NCBI RefSeq assembly: GCF_000422665.1
Contig: NZ_KE383898.1
Coordinates: 62,001 to 126,000, forward strand
Source of the DNA: Ferrimonas senticii DSM 18821
Lineage (GTDB): Bacteria; Pseudomonadota; Gammaproteobacteria; Enterobacterales; Shewanellaceae
DNA: 64,000 bases
Reading direction: 5' to 3'
In this document: positions 41,798-49,270 of the stretch, one piece after another
Numbering within the stretch: the first letter of the stretch is position 1
How the letters are laid out: the number at the start of each line of letters is the position of its first letter
Made by a program: the position numbers and the translations under genes
Notes under the pieces: model-generated
Database searches by the model: none
The model's input: only the letters and a program-made list of their open reading frames with translations
Told to the model about the DNA's origin: nothing

Positions 41798-43873
41798 TTA
41801 ATATTCTATGTGACGGCGGTAGGGTGGCAGCGATTCCAGCAAAGAACTGCCGTAGCGCTTGCTGACGAGCCGTCGGTCGAGGATGGTGATAGTGCCATAG
41901 TCCTGTTCATTTCGCAGCAGACGACCGCAGGCTTGCACCAGTTTTTTTGCTGCATCTGGCACGGTTAACTGCAAAAACGGATTGCCGCCTTTGGATTGCA
42001 CGTATTCGGCGTGGGCTTGATCCACCGGTGAGGTTGGTACCGAGAACGGCAAGCGGGTGATGATCAGGTTGGTCAGGTAATCCCCGGGCAGATCCATCCC
42101 CTCAGAAAAGCTGCTGGTGCCGAACAGAATTGATGGCTTACCAGCGTCAATGCGCTGCTTGTGTTGATCGATTAAGTCCTGCCGCGGCGCTTCGCCTTGC
42201 ACCAGCACTGGCAGTCGCTTAAAGCGACGCAGCGATTCTGCCACCGCTTCCATCTGCCGATAGGAGGTAAACAGCACCAAACTGGCCTGCTGTTCATCCA
42301 GCAGTTCTGGGATCACCTTATTAAGTAGATCGCCAAAGCCATCGTCGCTTGGTTCCAGTGCCATCTTCGGGATCACCAAGGTGGCATTCTCTTGGTAGTT
42401 AAACGGCGAGGGCAGGTTGATAAAGCGGGTGCCGTCGTCGCTACGCAGTCCCACTTGATGACGGTAGTGTTCAAAGCTGCCAAGTGCCATTAAGGTGGCT
42501 GACATTAGCGCCACTCCAGCGGCTTTGCTCCACAGCAGTTCATCCAGCAAAAAGCCAATCTCAATTGGTGAGGCGCAGATCATAAAGTCGTCACGTTTGG
42601 CGTCGAGCTTATCAATCCAGCGCGCTTGTGGGGCGCCACGCTCCGGCACCGGTTTCGCCAGCATCAACCAGGTGGCGTATTGCCCCTCTAGCCGTTGCAG
42701 CGCGTAGCCGGTTTCGGCGACTAACGGTTCGGCTTTATGACTTTTAAGATCGCCATCTTTGATCGCTTCCATCAACATCTGCTGCAGTTTGTTCAGATGC
42801 TTGATCGCCTCGGCGGAGGCTTTTTTCAGGTTTTCCGCCAGGGTGACTAGTGCGTCAGGCAGCACCCCACCGACAAAGCGGTGGCGCTGATCTTCGTTAT
42901 TAAACAGCTGCAGGTTGTTATCGCAGAATGATTGCAGATGGCCGATGCCGCTGGTTTGCGCGGCGATGGTTTCACTTAAGTCGCCGGCGATGATCGCCGC
43001 TTTATCGGTAGCCAACTCTTGCGCTAATTTGTGCGCCAGCTTTTCCAGCTTATTAAGGGCGTCAATTGAGCCTTTCAGTTGGCTGCTGGCGGCGGAGAAA
43101 TCCCGCGCCACCTGCGGCAGGTGATGGGCTTCGTCCAGCACGTAATACATGCTGTCGGGATCGGGCAGGATCACCCCGCCACCCAGTTCTAAATCGGCCA
43201 TCAGTAAGCTGTGGTTGATGATCAGCACATCCCAACTGTCGAGGTTTTCCCGGCTTTTATGAAATGGGCACTGGCGGTGCGCTGGCAGATTACGGTTGCA
43301 GCTGTGCTTGTCCGAGGCAATTTGCTGCCACAGGTACTCTGGCACCGGCTCTGGCACCGAATCGACTTCACCGTCCCACTGCCCCTCAAAGTAGGCCTTG
43401 TACAGCCGCTGCAATATTTTGATGTCGCCATCGGCGGGTTTTGACTCAAACAGCGCTTGCTGTTCACCACCGGCTTCGCCCGCCAGCAGTTCCAGTTTTG
43501 ATAGGCACACATAACGCTGGCGACCTTTGACCAAGCCAAACTTAAAATTTAGTCCAGAGTGGCGCATCAACAGCGGCAAATCTTTGTTCACCAACTGCTC
43601 TTGCAGTGCCACCGTGGCGGTGGAGATACAGATCTTTTTACCCTGTGCCAATGCCAGCGGCAGTGCCCCTAAACAGTAAGCCAGAGACTTACCGGTGCCG
43701 GTTCCGGCTTGGCACACCACAATCCGTCGCTCTTTGCTATAGCTACCGGCAAAGGTTTTGGCGATTTCAGCGATCAGGTAGTTCTGCTCTTTACGGCGGA
43801 CAAAGTTAGGGATCGCCTCGGCAATGTTGTTGTAGGCGGTACGGGTATGGCTTTTAACCTTGTCACTGAGCAT
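41798..43873 (-). CDS. dinG: DinG-type ATP-dependent DNA helicase, one Fe-S cysteine absent
   Basis: 5'-to-3' superfamily-2 helicase of the XPD/DinG group, used in R-loop and damage processing. 691 residues. Walker A AGTGTGKS at 56-63, DEAH at 247-250, motif VI QACGRLLRNEQDYG. E. coli DinG binds its cluster with four cysteines. Here I find Cys123 (GRQRYVCLSK), Cys192 and Cys202 (SCNRNLPAHRQCPF), with one missing between the last two; His199 lies in that gap. A variant or absent cluster is therefore possible. Divergent from polB by 63 bases, so possibly co-regulated with it. Confidence 0.92.
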   Translation of the reverse strand: MLSDKVKSHTRTAYNNIAEAIPNFVRRKEQNYLIAEIAKTFAGSYSKERRIVVCQAGTGTGKSLAYCLGALPLALAQGKKICISTATVALQEQLVNKDLPLLMRHSGLNFKFGLVKGRQRYVCLSKLELLAGEAGGEQQALFESKPADGDIKILQRLYKAYFEGQWDGEVDSVPEPVPEYLWQQIASDKHSCNRNLPAHRQCPFHKSRENLDSWDVLIINHSLLMADLELGGGVILPDPDSMYYVLDEAHHLPQVARDFSAASSQLKGSIDALNKLEKLAHKLAQELATDKAAIIAGDLSETIAAQTSGIGHLQSFCDNNLQLFNNEDQRHRFVGGVLPDALVTLAENLKKASAEAIKHLNKLQQMLMEAIKDGDLKSHKAEPLVAETGYALQRLEGQYATWLMLAKPVPERGAPQARWIDKLDAKRDDFMICASPIEIGFLLDELLWSKAAGVALMSATLMALGSFEHYRHQVGLRSDDGTRFINLPSPFNYQENATLVIPKMALEPSDDGFGDLLNKVIPELLDEQQASLVLFTSYRQMEAVAESLRRFKRLPVLVQGEAPRQDLIDQHKQRIDAGKPSILFGTSSFSEGMDLPGDYLTNLIITRLPFSVPTSPVDQAHAEYVQSKGGNPFLQLTVPDAAKKLVQACGRLLRNEQDYGTITILDRRLVSKRYGSSLLESLPPYRRHIEY

Positions 43874-43936
43874 CTATGATGGCCGCGTTAGGGGAAATGG
43901 CTGTACATATTACCAGTGGTTAAAGGCAATAGGCAG

Positions 43937-46288
43937 ATGGCGACAGAACAAATTGTTGAAGGTTGGATCTTGACCCGCGAACAGCGGCCAAGTGCGCACG
44001 GGGCGGTGTTGCACTACTGGCTTGCTTGCGCCGATGGCGCTCGCTGTGTGCAGGTTAATGGTCAGCCTTGGCAAGGGTTTATTGCTAAGGCCCAGTTACC
44101 GCAGTGGCACACGTTATTAGAGCGTTATGACAACCACAGTTGGCGTATTCAAGCCATCGATGCCACCGACTTTGATCATCAACCACAGGCGGCGCTGTAT
44201 ATCTACGACCATTCGCTGTGGCTGGCGGTTGGCGATTTTGCCAAACGCCAAGGCTTAAGTTTACTGGAACGGGACATTCGGCCCTGTGATCGCTACCTGA
44301 TGGAGCGCTTTATTCGCGGTGGTGGCCGTTTCCGGCTGCTGGATGATGCGCTGGTGGCGGCGAAACCAGCCGCGCCGACGCATCTGCCTACCATGGTATC
44401 GCTGGATGTTGAATGTTCGCGCGATGGCGTGCTGTACAGCATCGGGTTGTACGGTGAAGATCGCGCTGGTAAGCGCTTGCAGACGGTTTATATGGTTGGT
44501 GAACCACTACCCGAGCAATCGCAGCCTGACTATCTGTTGTTTGTCGTCGATGAAGCCAGTTTATTGCGCTGCCTGTTGGACTGGTTTGTGCAGCACGATC
44601 CCGATGCCATCATTGGTTGGTCGGTGGCCAGTTTCGATTTGGCGTTGCTCGAACGTCGCGCTAAGTTGCATCAACTGCGTTTTAGTTTGGGCCGCGATGG
44701 TAGTGAGCCGCAATGGCAACAGCGTGCTGGGCCCGGCCGTGAATGCCAGATTGCCGGACGCTTGGTGCTTGATGGTATCGAATGGCTCCGGGCGGCATTT
44801 TACCAGTTCGAGAGCTTCGCCCTCGATAATGTCGCCAAAGCGCTGCTGGGCGAGGGCAAAGCGGTGGATGACAACCACAATCGCATGGCTGAGATTGAAC
44901 ACAACTTTCAGCACGATAAATTGGCGCTGGCGCACTACAACCTCAAAGATTGCCAGTTGGTGTGGCGGATATTCCAGCACACCAAGTTGCTGCCATTTAT
45001 CTTGGCGCGCGGGGCATTAACGGGGATTGAACTTGACCGCCTTGGCGGTTCGGTTGCGGCCTTTACCTTTCGTTACCTACCGCTACTACACCGCGCTGGC
45101 TTCATCGCTCCAGATCTGACCGACAGTAACATCGCCCCAAGCCCTGGCGGTTATGTGATGGATTCGGTACCCGGCCGCTTTGCTAATGTGTTGACGCTGG
45201 ACTTTAAAAGCTTGTATCCGTCAATCATTCGTAGTTTTTTGATCGATCCAATGGGGATGGTTTGCGGCGCCATAGCGTCCGAAGCAGACCGGGTTGAGGG
45301 GTTTCGTGGCGCCTATTTTCATCGAACTCAGCATCGCTTGCCGCAATTGGTGGCGGAACTGGCGGAACTGCGGGAACTGGCCAAGGCCAATCAGGATCTG
45401 CCGTTGTCGCAGGCAATTAAGATTTTGATGAATTCTTTTTACGGGGTACTTGGTGCCGCCGGTTGTCGGTTCCACCATCCGCATCTGGCCAGTTCGATTA
45501 CCCTGCGTGGCCATCAGATCATGCAGCAAACCAAAGCGTGGATTGAAGCCGAAGGCTACCGGGTGATCTACGGCGATACCGATTCCACCTTCGTTCATGT
45601 CGGCGATGATTTAGCGGCGGAGCAGGCCGATGCCATTGGTCAGCGCTTGGTGCAGTTGGTGAACAATAACTGGACCGCATCGCTGGCGGCACAAGGGCTG
45701 ACCAGCGCGCTCGAGCTGGAATATGAAAGCCATTACCGTCATTTCTTTATGCCAACCATTCGCGGCTCGCAGCAGGGCAGCAAAAAGCGTTATGTTGGCG
45801 CTATCGCCAGCAAAATCGATAACAGTTTCGAGCTGGTATTTAAGGGAATGGAAACCGTCCGTTCCGATTGGACGCCGCTGGCGCGGCAGTTTCAAAAACG
45901 GTTGTATCAGGCGTGGTTTAACGATCAGCCGATCGCGCCATTGATTAAACAACAAGTACAACAGTTGTTGGCGGGTGAGTGCGATCCGTTGTTGATCTAC
46001 AAAAAGCGGTTGCGCCGCCCGATTGCGGACTACCAAGCCAATGCCCCCCACGTGCGCGCTGCCGTGCACGCCAATCAGCGCCTAGGTCGCGAGCATTACC
46101 GCCGCGGCAGTTGGGTACGCTATTGGATCACCCCCCAAGGCGCCGCCACCATCGATACCCCGGGGCTGCAAATTGACTACCAGCACTATTTGGACAAACA
46201 GTTAGCACCAATCGCCGAACCGCTTTTGCAATTACAGGGCTTATCGGTTGCACAGCTGCTTGACCAGCAGCTGTTATTGGGGTTGTAA
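43937..46288 (+). CDS. polB: DNA polymerase II
   Basis: Family-B, SOS-inducible polymerase active in replication restart and lesion bypass. 783 residues from the ATG at 43937, exactly the E. coli length. Exonuclease I motif SLDVEC gives Asp157 and Glu159. Polymerase motif A DFKSLYPSI at 422-430, motif B KILMNSFYG at 495-503, motif C YGDTDS at 545-550 with Asp547 and Asp549. It faces away from dinG. I see no clear LexA box in the 63-bp gap. Confidence 0.97.
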   Translation: MATEQIVEGWILTREQRPSAHGAVLHYWLACADGARCVQVNGQPWQGFIAKAQLPQWHTLLERYDNHSWRIQAIDATDFDHQPQAALYIYDHSLWLAVGDFAKRQGLSLLERDIRPCDRYLMERFIRGGGRFRLLDDALVAAKPAAPTHLPTMVSLDVECSRDGVLYSIGLYGEDRAGKRLQTVYMVGEPLPEQSQPDYLLFVVDEASLLRCLLDWFVQHDPDAIIGWSVASFDLALLERRAKLHQLRFSLGRDGSEPQWQQRAGPGRECQIAGRLVLDGIEWLRAAFYQFESFALDNVAKALLGEGKAVDDNHNRMAEIEHNFQHDKLALAHYNLKDCQLVWRIFQHTKLLPFILARGALTGIELDRLGGSVAAFTFRYLPLLHRAGFIAPDLTDSNIAPSPGGYVMDSVPGRFANVLTLDFKSLYPSIIRSFLIDPMGMVCGAIASEADRVEGFRGAYFHRTQHRLPQLVAELAELRELAKANQDLPLSQAIKILMNSFYGVLGAAGCRFHHPHLASSITLRGHQIMQQTKAWIEAEGYRVIYGDTDSTFVHVGDDLAAEQADAIGQRLVQLVNNNWTASLAAQGLTSALELEYESHYRHFFMPTIRGSQQGSKKRYVGAIASKIDNSFELVFKGMETVRSDWTPLARQFQKRLYQAWFNDQPIAPLIKQQVQQLLAGECDPLLIYKKRLRRPIADYQANAPHVRAAVHANQRLGREHYRRGSWVRYWITPQGAATIDTPGLQIDYQHYLDKQLAPIAEPLLQLQGLSVAQLLDQQLLLGL

Positions 46289-46781
46289 CCATCGGCAAAT
46301 TGGGTTGCGACTGAAATATTCATTTTTGCTTAATATTTCGAATTGGATTTATATCCATCCGCAGCGTAGATAATTGCTGATTAACCGCTCAAGCCGCTGA
46401 TTTGGCTTATAAGTTGTTTTTAACTTTGTCGATTTTTAACTCAGCCATTCAGTATCAATTTAGCTTAGTTACATTGTCGTAATCACTCTGGTCATACCAA
46501 TAACAGCGCTGTAGAGGCTTGATTAACTGAAAATTTTATTGAGTATGGCGGTTATCCATGGACTATCAGCGCGGCCGTGGATGATTTGTGTGCGAAATTT
46601 GTGATCTGTGTTTTTCTTTTGTTTAAAGCCGACTTGCAAGTAGAAAAGTGTGAGCTTGCTCGCTTTTGCGCTATTCCCGCCTTTGTTACTGTCCGACTCG
46701 TCAAGTGAATGACAGATAAAGTCCCCAAGGAATTGATAGGGGCGAAAGAATTTTTTCTGCTCGATTTGGTTAGGCATTCCA
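46289..46781 (+). promoter_or_regulatory. AT-rich control region and leader upstream of the porin gene
   Basis: 493 non-coding bases, markedly AT-rich. It holds an imperfect hairpin (ATCCATGG 46554-46561 / CCGTGGAT 46575-46582), a single unpartnered ATACCAAT at 46494, and T-rich runs. No -35/-10 pair, CRP or Fur site was convincing. Long leaders are usual for regulated porins. Confidence 0.4.
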
Positions 46782-47738
46782 ATGAAAAAGACTCTGCTTG
46801 CAGCCGCTATCCCGGCTCTGATGATGGCTTCTTCCGTATCTGCGGTTGAACTGTACAACGACGGCGCGAACTCCGTAGCCATGGGTGGCCACGTTTCTGT
46901 TGCGCTGATGAAAAAAGAAGGTGGCGAAACTGAAGTTACTGACAACTCTCCACGCATCAACTTCACTTTCAAGCGTGCCCTGAACGACGACCTGACTCTG
47001 GAAGCGAAAACCGAATGGGCAATGAACTTTGCTGATAGCGAAGGCGAGCAGTTCTCTAACCGTCTGGGTTACATCGCACTGCACTCCAAGCAGTTTGGTT
47101 CTGCCTCTGTTGGTCAGCAATGGTCTGCCTTCTACGACGTAGCTGCTGTAACCGATACTGCAATCATCTTCGGTAACGATTACCTGTACAACGTTGAAGA
47201 TACCTACCGTTTCTCTGACTCTATCGTTTACCGTAAAGGTTTTGACTTCGGTGACATGGGTGCGTTGAACTTTGGTGTTCAGTGGAAAGGCGCCAAAGAT
47301 GCGAACATCGACGACCGCATCGGTGGTAGCGTAGCGTACTCTGTTGCTGGCGTGACTCTGGGTTACGCACACATCTCTGGTGATGTTGCGACCGTAGAGC
47401 AGAAAATGGATCTGTTGAGCGTTAAATACGGTACCTACGGTAAAGGTATTTACGCTGCGGCTAACTACACCAAAGCAGAAAACATCCTAGAGTTTGCTGA
47501 CTCCATCGCGATCGATGCTGTGGCTGCTTACGGTTTTGACAATGGTCTGAACGTGTCACTGAACTACGAAATCGTAGAAGATGACAACTCTTCAAAGGTA
47601 GACTACGAGACTATCGCTCTGGTTGCTGAGTACGCTGTTGCTAAGAACTTGGTTGTTTACGCTGGTTACCAAGACGCTCTGGAAGAGAACAAGGCCCAAG
47701 TTGATACCGCTACCATCGGTGCTCGCGTATTCTTCTAA
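46782..47738 (+). CDS. Outer-membrane porin (gram-negative type), copy 1
   Basis: Trimeric general-diffusion porin of 318 residues. Signal peptide ends SSVSA; mature protein starts VELYNDGANSVAMGGHVSVAL. Sixteen-strand barrel pattern, with loops rich in Asp/Glu, and a C-terminal ARVFF ending in Phe. Codon choice is strongly biased (CTG, GGT, CGT, GTT), implying very high expression. A strong terminator follows, then a paralogous porin gene. Confidence 0.92.
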   Translation: MKKTLLAAAIPALMMASSVSAVELYNDGANSVAMGGHVSVALMKKEGGETEVTDNSPRINFTFKRALNDDLTLEAKTEWAMNFADSEGEQFSNRLGYIALHSKQFGSASVGQQWSAFYDVAAVTDTAIIFGNDYLYNVEDTYRFSDSIVYRKGFDFGDMGALNFGVQWKGAKDANIDDRIGGSVAYSVAGVTLGYAHISGDVATVEQKMDLLSVKYGTYGKGIYAAANYTKAENILEFADSIAIDAVAAYGFDNGLNVSLNYEIVEDDNSSKVDYETIALVAEYAVAKNLVVYAGYQDALEENKAQVDTATIGARVFF

Positions 47739-47762
47739 TCTGCGCTTAAGCTAAGATTTCTA

Positions 47763-47792
47763 AACCACCGCCATCTGGCGGTGGTTTTTTTT
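47763..47792 (+). terminator. Strong terminator between the two porin genes
   Basis: Perfect 10-bp stem AACCACCGCC (47763-47772) / GGCGGTGGTT (47777-47786), loop of 4, ending in eight T residues. Confidence 0.9.
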
Positions 47793-47850
47793 GGCCATTT
47801 TCCCGTGACCTCCTAGCTTTTGGGTAAGCCCCATTGCGAAGGAGAGCCCT

Positions 47851-49005
47851 ATGCGCCGACTTGATATATCCATCGGCTTGTTTGCCTGTTGTGCCAGTCT
47901 GACGGCAGCAGCCACCACTATTTATGACGATGGTGCTAACCAAATTAAGCTTGGCGGCCATGCAGGACTGTTGTTGGTTGATGGCGGTGGTGATCTGCGC
48001 TTGGCTGACTCTAGTACCCGCATCAATCTGCAATTTCTACGACCCTTAAGCGCCGAATGGCAGGTTGAAGCCAAGTTAGAGTGGGGCTTTAACTTAGTGG
48101 ATGCCGGCGAAAGCGTCACCCTAACCGGTGATTCGATTCAAGCTTCCCGCGAAGACAGTTTTCTGTTCAACCGTTTAGGTTATATCGCTGTCAAACATCA
48201 ACAATACGGTCGATTCTCTGCCGGCAAACAGTGGGGCGTCTATTACGACGTTGCCCAATACACCGATAACTTTATGGTCAGTGGCGGCTTGGCGCTCGGC
48301 GTCTACAACTTTGATACCGACGGTGGCCTGTCTGGGACCGGCCGCGCCGACAGTGCTATCCAGTATCGCAACAGTTGGCATGGCGTCGATATCGCTTTGC
48401 AATATCAAGCACGTACCGAAGCCGAAGTCAGTGTGTTAGAACCCAGTGGCTGTGACAGTGCTACCCCGGCAGTTGGTTGTGATGCCAATGACGATCTGAT
48501 GGTCTCTTATGACGACAGTTATGCCGCTGCCATCGGTTACCACTGGCAGCAGTGGTACTTGGGTAGCGCAATTAACTACAGCCGCATCGATTCCAGCCGA
48601 ATCGGTGGCGTGACCAAAGAACAAGCCATTGTGGCGACGTTGGCGTACGGTCAACTGTATCAACCGGGCTTTCATGGGGCACTGTCGGCGGCGGTGAGTG
48701 AGGCTCACGAGCTTGATCAGAATAATCGCCTGTTTGATGCTAAAGGGGCAGAGTTATTGTTGTCATGGACTTTGGCCAATGGTTTAACCCTAATTGGCGG
48801 ATTGAATTCGCTGCAATCTGACGATAGTCAATACGAAATAGCGAACGGCGACTTTAAACGCGAACTTTATATCGCTGGAGTGCATTATCGCTGGCAGCAA
48901 TCACTGATCGTATTTATCGAAGGTAAATTGGATAACAGTGAATTTGGTTTTTCTGGTGAAGATGAAGAAAACTTGGTTGCTGCTGGTGTGCGATTCTATT
49001 TTTGA
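47851..49005 (+). CDS. Outer-membrane porin, copy 2 (larger paralogue)
   Basis: 384-residue homologue of the neighbour. Signal peptide ends near LTAAA, then TTIYDDGANQIKLGGHAGLLL aligns with the first porin's LYNDGANSVAMGGHVSVAL. It has longer loops (one with two Cys, GCDSATPAVGCDANDD) and ends GVRFYF. AAGGAG precedes the ATG. Codon bias is weaker than in copy 1, so it may be expressed less or under other conditions. The two arose by tandem duplication, then diverged. Confidence 0.88.
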   Translation: MRRLDISIGLFACCASLTAAATTIYDDGANQIKLGGHAGLLLVDGGGDLRLADSSTRINLQFLRPLSAEWQVEAKLEWGFNLVDAGESVTLTGDSIQASREDSFLFNRLGYIAVKHQQYGRFSAGKQWGVYYDVAQYTDNFMVSGGLALGVYNFDTDGGLSGTGRADSAIQYRNSWHGVDIALQYQARTEAEVSVLEPSGCDSATPAVGCDANDDLMVSYDDSYAAAIGYHWQQWYLGSAINYSRIDSSRIGGVTKEQAIVATLAYGQLYQPGFHGALSAAVSEAHELDQNNRLFDAKGAELLLSWTLANGLTLIGGLNSLQSDDSQYEIANGDFKRELYIAGVHYRWQQSLIVFIEGKLDNSEFGFSGEDEENLVAAGVRFYF

Positions 49006-49030
49006 ATTTTTATCTTAATTAACTGCATGT

Positions 49031-49065
49031 AAAGCCCAATATCTTCTGTATTGGGCTTTATTTTT
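49031..49065 (+). terminator. Terminator after porin copy 2
   Basis: Perfect 11-bp stem AAAGCCCAATA (49031-49041) / TATTGGGCTTT (49049-49059), loop of 7, then ATTTTT. Confidence 0.85.
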
Positions 49066-49270
49066 GCATTTCAAAACCCTGCTCGATCGCTATTTCTATA
49101 CGCAAGCGGCTGATTAATGTAACCAAAATGTAGCAAAAAGGTTGAACGAATCTTCTGCATCTGGTTTAGTTGGACACGACAGATTGGGGTAAACCCAACA
49201 ACACCCTCGGTAGGTAAGCGGTCATCGAGGCTAGGGAATAAACACAATAAAAGTGTCCAGGGAGATAACC

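Noticed and set aside
46494-46501. ATACCAAT as a third intergenic element
   Set aside because: No inverted ATTGGTAT partner or matching internal sequence lies within the 46289-46781 gap.
46600-46625. CRP-like TGTGATC half-site upstream of the porin
   Set aside because: Only the left half matches; the right half of the palindrome is absent.
46523-46972. 149-residue minus-strand frame over the porin start
   Set aside because: It overlaps the porin signal region and leader, has no ribosome site and no recognisable domain.
49071-49270. Fur box before the second TonB receptor
   Set aside because: No GATAAT-array or near-match seen; iron regulation of this receptor is not supported by its promoter region.
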